This document shows, piece by piece, positions 1 to 5,567 of a DNA stretch of 5,567 nucleotides. The stretch's first letter is position 1. The number at the start of each line of letters is the position of its first letter. Source of the DNA: Prolixibacteraceae bacterium UBA6162 (GTDB lineage Bacteria; Bacteroidota; Bacteroidia; Bacteroidales; Prolixibacteraceae); assembly GCA_002428215.1 (NCBI GenBank), contig DIUI01000020.1, positions 1 to 5,567 on the forward strand. Reading direction: 5' to 3'. A model generated the notes under the pieces. It ran no database searches, had not been told where the DNA came from, and saw only the letters and a program-made list of their open reading frames with translations. A program made the translations under genes and the position numbers.

Positions 1-1463
1 AGCTTAGTCGACAACATAGGGGTAAGCGTAAGGGCCACAAACGATGATATAATTACGGCACCAGCAATTACAATGCTGAACTCACGGAACAAACGGCCGG
101 TCATGCCCTCGAGAAATACAATCGGAAAGAATACCGCCACAAGGGTTATTGTAGTTGCTATGATGGCAAAAAATATCTCATTGGCTCCCTTTAAACCGGC
201 CTCAAGGGGCGTCATTCCCTGCTCAATCTTCACGTAGATATTCTCCATCATTACAATGGCATCATCGACCACCAATCCGATGGATAGAACTATAGCGAGT
301 AGTGTTAAAACATTGATAGAGAATCCAGCCACATACATGATAAAGAAGGACCCTACCAACGAAACAGGAATTACCAGAATGGGAATAATTGTTGTTCGCC
401 AATCGCGCAAAAACAGGAAGATAATCAGCACAACCAAAACAAAAGCAAGTATGATTGTATTCTGCACCTCCTTTATTGATTGACGGATGTATTGGGTATT
501 GTCGAAACCAATTTCAACAATTATGTCGTCGGCGAGGTCCTTTTGTATGTACTCCAGCCTCCGGTATACCTCGTCAACAATATCGATATGGTTGGCACCT
601 GGCTGCGGAATTATTGCGGTAGCAACTGCCGGTATGTCGTTAATCTTCATAATGCCCCTCAAATCTTCGGGACTAACCTCGGCACGACCAATATCCTGAA
701 CCCGTATGATTTGGTCGCCCGACTGCTTAAGTATGAGGTTATTGAACTCGGCAGGAGTGGTCATTAAACCGAGAGTTCGAATGGTAAGTTCGGTTGTATT
801 TCCCTCCACGCTACCTGCAGGCAGTTCAACATTTTCGCGCATAATAGCATTCCTGACATCGAGAGGGGTCATCTGGTACCCGGCCAATTTCGCTGGATCG
901 AGCCAAATACGCATGGCATAGCGTTTTTGTCCCCAAATCATGATAGCACTTACCCCCGAAATGGTCTGCAACTGTTCCTTGAAGGTGAGTTCGGCAATTT
1001 CACTCAACTCAAGTAGTGTGCGTCTGGGACTTTTTACAGCCACCATCATAATGGGAGAGGCATCTGCATCGGCTTTGGCCACAGTTGGCGGATCACAGTC
1101 GCGGGGCAAGAAACGCTGCGCCTGAGCCACTTTGTCTCTGACATCATTAGCAGCGGTTTCCATATCGACCGACAATTCAAATTCGACGGTAATGCTGCTT
1201 CGTCCCTGGCTGCTTCGACTGGTAAGCGTCCGGATTCCCGGTATCCCGTTGATCGATTGTTCGAGCGGCTCAGTTATCTGTGTCTCTATTACATCGGAAT
1301 TGGCTCCCGGGTAACTGGTATCGACCGAAATAATGGGTGGATCAACGCTGGGGAACTCCCTGACACCGAGAAATGTCATACCGATACCTCCAAAGATCAG
1401 AATGATCAGGGAAAAAACGGTTGCCAGTACGGGCCTCTTTATGCTGATGGATGATAGACTCAT
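1..1463 (-). CDS. RND efflux pump inner-membrane permease (AcrB/MdtB-like, HAE1 type), C-terminal part cut off by window edge
   Basis: This is a proton-driven inner-membrane pump subunit that exports drugs or other amphiphiles through a periplasmic adaptor and an outer-membrane channel. The frame is open from the ATG at 1463 to the left edge, giving 487 of the roughly 1,030-1,060 residues usual for the family. Visible parts are TM1 (about 12-31), a large periplasmic porter region (32-334) with the family hallmark REFPSVDPP at 35-43, then TM2 (335-353), TM3 (358-379), TM4 (383-404), TM5 (429-452) and TM6 (463-482). The TM4 motif GLVVDDAIV holds D400 and D401 (bases 261-266), equivalent to the proton-relay pair D407/D408 of AcrB. 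This marks a proton-coupled pump. The start overlaps the stop of the adaptor gene by four bases (ATGA), so translation is probably coupled. No clear Shine-Dalgarno site precedes it. The substrate cannot be read from the sequence. Confidence 0.96.
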   Translation of the reverse strand, partial: MSLSSISIKRPVLATVFSLIILIFGGIGMTFLGVREFPSVDPPIISVDTSYPGANSDVIETQITEPLEQSINGIPGIRTLTSRSSQGRSSITVEFELSVDMETAANDVRDKVAQAQRFLPRDCDPPTVAKADADASPIMMVAVKSPRRTLLELSEIAELTFKEQLQTISGVSAIMIWGQKRYAMRIWLDPAKLAGYQMTPLDVRNAIMRENVELPAGSVEGNTTELTIRTLGLMTTPAEFNNLILKQSGDQIIRVQDIGRAEVSPEDLRGIMKINDIPAVATAIIPQPGANHIDIVDEVYRRLEYIQKDLADDIIVEIGFDNTQYIRQSIKEVQNTIILAFVLVVLIIFLFLRDWRTTIIPILVIPVSLVGSFFIMYVAGFSINVLTLLAIVLSIGLVVDDAIVMMENIYVKIEQGMTPLEAGLKGANEIFFAIIATTITLVAVFFPIVFLEGMTGRLFREFSIVIAGAVIISSFVALTLTPMLSTK

Positions 1464-2590
1464 AATTCTTGGATTTCAATTGATTGGTTGGTTACAAGCG
1501 TATCAAGCTGAACCGGCAAAGACTGCCTTAATTGAAGAATGGCGGTAGTAAGAAGCGTATCTCCAAAATTTAGTCCCTCCCGAATCTGGACATGAGATTC
1601 GGTACGCAGACCCAGGGTGACCCTGACCTCCTCTGCCCGGCCATTGCGATAAACAAATACCTTTTCACCCGACATTTCAGGTATAACGGCTTCGGTAGGA
1701 ATAGAAACAGTATTTTCTATTTGCGAAAGTGTAGCTCTGACACTTGCAAATCGGCCGGGTTTAAGTTCCTCATTGGTATTGGGATAAATTGCCCTTACAA
1801 CAATGGTTCGAGTGTTCATATCCACCTTGGGTTCAACGGCATAAACTCTTGCTGTGAATTGTTCTGATATTCCATCGATAACAAAAGTTATCGGATAGCC
1901 GGGTGTAACCTCTCCTGCATATCGCTCGGGAACAGAAAATTCAATTTTTAGCGGACTGATTTTCACAAGCCGTACAATTTTGGTTTGAGTATTGGCAAAA
2001 GCTCCCTCACTAACCATTCGCAAACCAACGATACCATCGAAGGGAGCGCGCAGTTCGGTCTCAGCAATCCTGGCTTGAATCAGTTGCAGGTCGGCCTCCA
2101 CCGACTGGAGTTCGGTAGCAACCTGATCATAACTTTCACGGCTGATGGCATCACGATCGAGCAACTGGCTCTGGCGAAATTCCCGCTCCTGAATCAGCTT
2201 ACGTTGAGCCTCAAGTTTAAGCTTCTGCGCCTGCAATGGAGCATCATTGATTTTGGCAAGCAGTTCCCCCCTCTTCACACGGGTGCCTTCATTAAAGTAG
2301 ATAGCTATAATCTTACCCGCCGTTTCGAACGAAAGTTCAACCTCCTCATCCGGTATTAGAGAGCCGGTTGAATAGATTAGCTCACTCATATTGACTGGCA
2401 CTATAACAAAGCCACTGGCATAGGTTGGCTGCACACCACCCCGCATACCGGGCATACCCGGACGTGCAGCAGGCTCTGCCTGCTTTTCAAACATTGGTTT
2501 AAATTTGGGATAAAGTATCAATGCAAGTATTATAAGAATTGAGAGCAAGGTGGTTACCCCCCTCAAAATTCTTTTGGTTTTGTTCGCCAT
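1460..2590 (-). CDS. RND efflux periplasmic adaptor (membrane fusion protein, AcrA/MexE-like)
   Basis: This adaptor links the RND pump encoded just downstream to an outer-membrane channel. It has 376 residues, a normal length. An N-terminal hydrophobic helix (about 10-28) has no lipobox cysteine, and the protein has no cysteine at all, so it is anchored by a membrane helix rather than a lipid. A short Pro/Gly/Met-rich linker follows (42-53). Then come the first lipoyl half (about 84-116), a two-helix coiled-coil hairpin (118-180), the second lipoyl half (179-211, with LRAPFDGIVG), a beta-barrel (212-290) and a membrane-proximal domain (291-376). At the hairpin tip R139, L143 and S150 fit the RxxxLxxxxxxS pattern known for adaptors that dock on TolC-family channels. 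The ATG at 2590 is the only sensible start because the membrane helix follows at once. An AGGA lies only two bases upstream of it, unusually close for a ribosome site. It is the first gene of the efflux unit. Confidence 0.96.
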   Translation of the reverse strand: MANKTKRILRGVTTLLSILIILALILYPKFKPMFEKQAEPAARPGMPGMRGGVQPTYASGFVIVPVNMSELIYSTGSLIPDEEVELSFETAGKIIAIYFNEGTRVKRGELLAKINDAPLQAQKLKLEAQRKLIQEREFRQSQLLDRDAISRESYDQVATELQSVEADLQLIQARIAETELRAPFDGIVGLRMVSEGAFANTQTKIVRLVKISPLKIEFSVPERYAGEVTPGYPITFVIDGISEQFTARVYAVEPKVDMNTRTIVVRAIYPNTNEELKPGRFASVRATLSQIENTVSIPTEAVIPEMSGEKVFVYRNGRAEEVRVTLGLRTESHVQIREGLNFGDTLLTTAILQLRQSLPVQLDTLVTNQSIEIQEL

Positions 2591-2670
2591 GGTCCTTTAA
2601 TTTTATTCTATTAAACCGTTTATGGTTGTTAAAGTTCAAATAATGATTTTGACTATCTTAATGTAAAAAA

Positions 2671-2688
2671 GTTAAATTCATTTTTAAC
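2671..2688. repeat. Inverted repeat GTTAAA-N6-TTTAAC, possible operator
   Basis: There is a perfect 6-base inverted repeat with a 6-base spacer. The flanks (ATGT at 2661-2664 and ACAT-like sequence out to 2690) extend it imperfectly. It lies about 80-90 bases upstream of the efflux adaptor start, a plausible site for a dimeric repressor or activator. No regulator is encoded nearby, and AT-rich composition makes such palindromes common. Confidence 0.3.
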
Positions 2689-2700
2689 ATTTTTAGCATT
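2674..2700 (-). repeat. Short 9-base direct repeats upstream of efflux operon
   Basis: Read on the minus strand, AATGCTAAA is followed directly by AATGTTAAA and then by the partial copy AATGAATTT. This gives three phased 9-base units with no gaps. They overlap the inverted repeat at 2671-2688. The sequence is AT-rich, so chance is a real possibility. Confidence 0.4.
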
Positions 2701-2735
2701 CTTGGTCTGAAAACTTTTACAACAGAAAGCATTTC

Positions 2736-2773
2736 AAAAATAAAGGGGATTCCTTTCTTGGATATCCCCTTTA
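2736..2773 (-). terminator. Intrinsic terminator of the citrate synthase gene
   Basis: A perfect 10-base stem pairs 2741-2750 with 2764-2773 and has four G:C pairs at its core. It is extended by a further 3-base stem across a one-base bulge (2751-2753 with 2760-2762), leaving a 6-base loop. In the minus direction the stem is followed at once by a run of five T (2740-2736). It starts about 32 bases past the gltA stop. This separates citrate synthase from the efflux unit transcriptionally. Confidence 0.85.
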
Positions 2774-2804
2774 GAATTTATCATGATAGTGGGTCACTCT
2801 TATG

Positions 2805-4124
2805 TTAGCATCCTTCACTGTTACCCTCGGCCAACATTTTATAATGTGCAAGCGGATGAGAACTTGGGCGCTCAATCGGGACTCCGTATAACCGGTCGAG
2901 AACCAGCTGAGCCAATACCCCCAATGATCGGGATACTCCAAACAGAACTGTATAGAAATTGTATTCGGTTATACCATAGTGATAAAGCAAGGCACCGCTG
3001 TAGGCATCAACATTGGGCCATGGATTTTTGATCTTGCCGGTAGCCTGAAGAATGGGAGGAGCCACTCTGTATATAGCATTCACCAGATTAATCATTTTAT
3101 CGTTTTTCACATATTTTTCAGCAAACTCCTGCTGAACAGTGAACCGGGGATCAGTAATTCGCAATACGGCATGTCCGTATCCTGGTACTACCCTGCCCTC
3201 TTTAAGGGTTTTCTCTATGTAACTGGCGATTTGTTCATCGGTGGGTTCGTCGGTACCCAGCAACTCAATCATTTCGAACAACCAGTGAATAACTTCCTGA
3301 TTGGCAAAACCATGGAGCGGACCTGCCAGTCCATTCATACCTGCTGAAAATGCATAATAGGCATTACTGAGCGCAGAGCCAACAAGGTGTACCGTATGGG
3401 CAGAAACATTCCCTCCTTCGTGGTCGGCATGTATAACCATATATAACCTTAGCAAACGCTTAACCTCGAGCGAATCGAAACCCATCATGTGAGCAAGGTT
3501 ACCTGCCCAGTCGAGGTTAAAGTTTGGCTCAATGTGATGGTCGTTGTGGTATAGTCTTCGGTAAATATAGGCAGCAACTCTCGGCAGTTTAGCAATGAGG
3601 TTCATTACATCCTCATACATAAAATCCCAGTAGAATTTCTTATGAACACCAGAGCGGTATGCCTTTTGAAAAACCGATTCAGTAGCCAATGAGGTAATTG
3701 CGGCGCTGAACATCGTCATGGGACGGGCCGTTTTGGGCAGCGCATCTATAATGTCGAAGGTATGCTGTGGCACGTGTGAGCGGGTAGCCCAATCGCGCGA
3801 TATATTCATAACATCCTCTTTTTCCGGAACATCACCGATCAGCATGAGGTAAAACAATCCTTCTGGCAGTGGTTCTCCTTCGGGCGTAAGCTTTGGAAGC
3901 TTTTGTCTTAATTCAGGTAATGAATAACCTCTGAAGCGTATTCCCTCGTTAGGATCCAAATCCGAGGTGTCGCATACCAGGGCAGGAATACCCTTTTGGC
4001 CCGATAAAACCTGATCGATGGTAACCTGGCCGATTACCGTATCTCCGTATTCTTTTCGAATACGCTGGTATTCGGCTCCACAATTGCTGGCTTTCTGAAA
4101 AAATCGGTTCTTAATGTATTCCAT
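2805..4124 (-). CDS. gltA: Citrate (Si)-synthase, eukaryotic/mitochondrial type
   Basis: The enzyme condenses acetyl-CoA with oxaloacetate to citrate in the cytosol, the entry step of the TCA cycle. The 439-residue protein follows mitochondrial citrate synthase almost end to end, unlike the common bacterial GltA pattern (DHEQN, GFGHRVY). Recognisable blocks are LDPNEGIRFRGYS (56-68), HADHEGGNVSAHT (232-244), NGLAGPLHGFANQEV (264-278), VVPGYGHAVLR (312-322), KNPWPNVDAYSG (366-377) and FGVSRSLGVLAQL (395-407). The catalytic triad of the pig enzyme (H274, H320, D375) maps to H271, H318 and D373. The substrate ligands H238, R329, R401 and R421 map to H235, R327, R399 and R419. The start is firm: the frame has a stop 40 bases upstream and no other ATG between. 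No clear Shine-Dalgarno site is seen. It lies downstream of icd in the same direction but probably has its own promoter. Lack of the NADH-regulatory N-terminal domain of long GltA proteins suggests a dimeric, NADH-insensitive enzyme (inference). Confidence 0.98.
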   Translation of the reverse strand: MEYIKNRFFQKASNCGAEYQRIRKEYGDTVIGQVTIDQVLSGQKGIPALVCDTSDLDPNEGIRFRGYSLPELRQKLPKLTPEGEPLPEGLFYLMLIGDVPEKEDVMNISRDWATRSHVPQHTFDIIDALPKTARPMTMFSAAITSLATESVFQKAYRSGVHKKFYWDFMYEDVMNLIAKLPRVAAYIYRRLYHNDHHIEPNFNLDWAGNLAHMMGFDSLEVKRLLRLYMVIHADHEGGNVSAHTVHLVGSALSNAYYAFSAGMNGLAGPLHGFANQEVIHWLFEMIELLGTDEPTDEQIASYIEKTLKEGRVVPGYGHAVLRITDPRFTVQQEFAEKYVKNDKMINLVNAIYRVAPPILQATGKIKNPWPNVDAYSGALLYHYGITEYNFYTVLFGVSRSLGVLAQLVLDRLYGVPIERPSSHPLAHYKMLAEGNSEGC

Positions 4125-4151
4125 ATCAGTACATTTTAAGTTGCATGGTTT

Positions 4152-4209
4152 ATTGGTTGATGATTAATTGGTTCTTTAATTCAGACATTTATCTTCAAAA
4201 TGATTGGTC
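4152..4209. repeat. Three ATTGGTY motifs in the gltA leader
   Basis: The heptamer ATTGGT(T/C) occurs on the plus strand at 4152-4158, 4167-4173 and 4203-4209, with start spacings of 15 and 36 bases. All three lie within about 85 bases of the citrate synthase start, between it and the candidate promoter. They could be regulator half-sites or chance. Confidence 0.3.
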
Positions 4210-4246
4210 AGTTCTATATCCATCGATTCCTGAAAAAGTTGGCTCT

Positions 4247-4254
4247 CAAATATA
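4247..4254 (-). promoter_or_regulatory. Candidate Bacteroidota-type -7 element for gltA
   Basis: On the minus strand TATATTTG matches the Bacteroidota -7 consensus TAnnTTTG exactly. It lies between the icd terminator and gltA and would give a leader of roughly 115 bases. No good TTG/TTTG -33 element is found at the expected 19-21 base spacing, so the call is tentative. Confidence 0.35.
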
Positions 4255-4313
4255 CATTCAAATTCTTCATATCATTCTTGCTTCCTTTAGAATTTATTCA
4301 ACAGCAAAGCCTC

Positions 4314-4352
4314 AAAAAACAATTTAGGATGAACCCGGAACGGGATTTCATC
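4314..4352 (-). terminator. Probable intrinsic terminator of icd
   Basis: In the minus direction GATGAA and CCCG, separated by a two-base bulge, pair with CGGG and TTCATC around a 3-base loop (4328-4352). A run of six T follows (4319-4314), but only after an 8-base gap. It starts about 70 bases past the icd stop. The gap makes it weaker than the gltA terminator, and partial read-through into gltA is possible. Confidence 0.5.
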
Positions 4353-4424
4353 GCTAACTCAATACCATCACAACCGGGTATCTGGTCTTATATGACAATA
4401 ATCAACCCATGAGGCAACATTCAT

Positions 4425-5567
4425 TTAGTGCATGTTGCTAACAACCTCATCGGCAAATTCGCTGGTCGAGAGAAGGGTAGCTCCTTCCATTTGAGCAAAC
4501 AAATCGGAGGTTACCCGACGTTTGGCAAAGGTTCGGTCCATGGCATCATAGATATGCTCTGCAGCTTTATTCCACCCCATATATTCAAGCATCATTACTC
4601 CCGAAAGAATCAGCGATCCGGGATTGGCTTTGCCTGTTCCCACAATATTGGGGGCTGTGCCATGGGTGGCCTCAAAGATGGCATAACCACTGTCGTAGTT
4701 AATATTGGCACCCGGGCTGATCCCTATTCCGCCCACCATGGCAGCCAGCTGATCTGAAATGTAATCGCCATTTAGATTCATAGTGGCAATAACGGAATAG
4801 TCGAAGGGTTTTAACAACGACTCCTGCAAAAAAGCGTCTGTGATTACATCCTTAATGATAACACGTCCCTCTTTTCGGGCAGCCGCGAGCGCCTTTTCGG
4901 CATCAATCTGGCCTTTTTCAGAAAGCAAATTCTGATAGTTCCGCCATGTAAAAACATGGGGGCCAAATTCTGATTCGGCCAGATCATATCCATAGTTTTT
5001 AAAGGCGCCTTCGGTGAACTTCATAATGTTACCCTTATGTACTAAGGTAACAGAGGGTAGCTGTCTTTCAATGGCATACTGGATGGCAGCCCGGATCAAA
5101 CGCTCCGAACCATCTTTGGAAATCGGTTTGATTCCAAATGAGGATGATTCAGGAAATCTGATCTCTCCGGTAACACCCAATTCGTCGAACAGAAACCTTT
5201 TTAACTTTTCGGCCTGTTCACTACCGGCCATAAATTCGATACCGGCATAGATGTCCTCAGTATTCTCCCTGAAGATATGCATATCGACAAGATGGGGGTA
5301 TCGAACCGGCGAAGGAACTCCTTTAAACCAACGAACAGGCCTAAGACAAACGAAGAGATCAAGTGTTTGCCTTAGGGCAACATTTAGCGATCTGATTCCT
5401 CCCCCTACCGGAGTGGCCAGTGGGCCCTTTATACCTACCAAATATTTACGGAATGCATCCAGTGTTGCTTCAGGAAGCCATTCACCAGTTTGCAGATATG
5501 ACTTCTCCCCTGCCAGAACCTCTTTCCATTCGATCTTCCGCGAATCGCCGAATGACCGGGAGACTGC
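4425..5567 (-). CDS. icd: Isocitrate dehydrogenase, type I (Icd), N-terminus cut off by window edge; coenzyme residues suggest NAD+
   Basis: The enzyme oxidatively decarboxylates isocitrate to 2-oxoglutarate in the cytosol. The visible 380 residues align with E. coli Icd from about its residue 52, so about 50 residues are missing; the frame stays open to the edge. Substrate and metal residues are kept: the [12 protein letters not shown] loop (S113, N115 and R119 of E. coli), RPVRW (R129), [11 protein letters not shown] (R153, Y160), LVHKGNIMK (K230), IKDVITDAF (D283) and NLNGDYISD (D307, D311). The middle segment (FTWRNYQ onward) is longer than in E. coli and resembles the Bacillus form. The coenzyme pocket differs: K344, Y345, V351, Y391 and R395 of E. 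coli are here N, I, A, S and A, which argues against NADP+ use. Its neighbour in the same direction is citrate synthase; aconitase might lie upstream, outside the window. Confidence 0.96.
   Translation of the reverse strand, partial: AVSRSFGDSRKIEWKEVLAGEKSYLQTGEWLPEATLDAFRKYLVGIKGPLATPVGGGIRSLNVALRQTLDLFVCLRPVRWFKGVPSPVRYPHLVDMHIFRENTEDIYAGIEFMAGSEQAEKLKRFLFDELGVTGEIRFPESSSFGIKPISKDGSERLIRAAIQYAIERQLPSVTLVHKGNIMKFTEGAFKNYGYDLAESEFGPHVFTWRNYQNLLSEKGQIDAEKALAAARKEGRVIIKDVITDAFLQESLLKPFDYSVIATMNLNGDYISDQLAAMVGGIGISPGANINYDSGYAIFEATHGTAPNIVGTGKANPGSLILSGVMMLEYMGWNKAAEHIYDAMDRTFAKRRVTSDLFAQMEGATLLSTSEFADEVVSNMH

Larger units (their letters stand above)
2591..2735 (-). promoter_or_regulatory. Leader/promoter region of the efflux operon
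   Basis: This very AT-rich spacer lies between the citrate synthase terminator and the efflux adaptor start. Because the upstream gene ends in a strong terminator, the efflux genes need a promoter here. I see no exact TAnnTTTG element. The nearest partial match is a TTTG at about 2637-2640 (minus strand) without the preceding TA in register. The region also holds short direct and inverted repeats (2671-2700) that may bind a regulator. No regulator gene is adjacent within the window. The role is inferred from position. Confidence 0.45.

Noticed and set aside
1..12. The window opens with AGCTT and a nearby GTCGAC, as if at a cloning junction
   Set aside because: The pump reading frame runs cleanly through these bases with expected residues, and AAGCTT sites also occur inside the citrate synthase gene near 3887-3903. 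There is no sign of vector sequence.
2736..2773. The hairpin as a bidirectional terminator or regulatory element
   Set aside because: Only the minus direction has a T-run straight after the stem. There is no plus-strand gene to terminate, so it is called as a one-way terminator.
256..3347. Numerous plus-strand open frames of 60-124 residues
   Set aside because: Most lie antisense inside the efflux or citrate synthase genes, whose minus-strand products match known families throughout; 2783-3031 only starts in the spacer just before citrate synthase. None has family features.
3886..3905. Repeated AAGCTTT words inside citrate synthase
   Set aside because: They encode the KLPKL stretch of the protein, so the repetition is explained by coding sequence.
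4145..4412. Two overlapping small plus-strand open frames (60 and 70 residues) in the icd-gltA spacer
   Set aside because: They lack a ribosome site and any recognisable domain, and they run across the icd terminator hairpin. Their residues mirror AT-rich spacer composition. They are better explained as chance frames.
4425..5441. Isocitrate dehydrogenase beginning at a TTG at 5441
   Set aside because: The frame continues without a stop to the window edge, and the additional 42 residues align with the N-terminal domain of E. coli Icd. The TTG is an internal leucine codon.
1..5567. A previously undescribed defence or mobile system
   Set aside because: Nearly all the sequence is accounted for by four well-known families, and the spacers are short. 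No toxin-antitoxin pair, transposase, CRISPR or integrase signature is seen on either strand.

Overview
This is chromosomal DNA that looks bacterial and most probably comes from the Bacteroidota. The support is the AT-rich spacers around mid-GC genes, the weak or absent Shine-Dalgarno sites, a TAnnTTTG-type promoter element, and the gene content. The phylum is an inference from these traits and not from a marker gene. All four recognisable genes lie on the minus strand, so the window reads from right to left.

Right part (5567-4125): a type I isocitrate dehydrogenase (icd) that lacks only about 50 N-terminal residues beyond the window edge. A 300-base spacer follows, holding a likely terminator, a candidate promoter and short repeats. 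Centre (4124-2805): a complete 439-residue citrate synthase (gltA) of the mitochondrial/eukaryotic type, with all catalytic and oxaloacetate/citrate-binding residues present. It ends in a convincing intrinsic terminator. Left part (2590-1): a two-gene efflux unit, made of a complete membrane fusion (periplasmic adaptor) protein and, overlapping it by ATGA, the N-terminal 487 residues of an RND inner-membrane pump of the AcrB/MdtB kind. The pump runs off the left edge.

The right half is the oxidative entry of the TCA cycle (oxaloacetate + acetyl-CoA to citrate, and isocitrate to 2-oxoglutarate). Aconitase, which links the two steps, is not in the window. The left half is an independent tripartite multidrug-type efflux system whose outer-membrane TolC-family channel is also not in the window. 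I see no mobile element, CRISPR array, RNA gene or unknown multi-gene system. The most notable points are the eukaryote-type citrate synthase and the isocitrate dehydrogenase coenzyme pocket, which carries none of the five E. coli NADP+-contacting residues and so points to NAD+ use.
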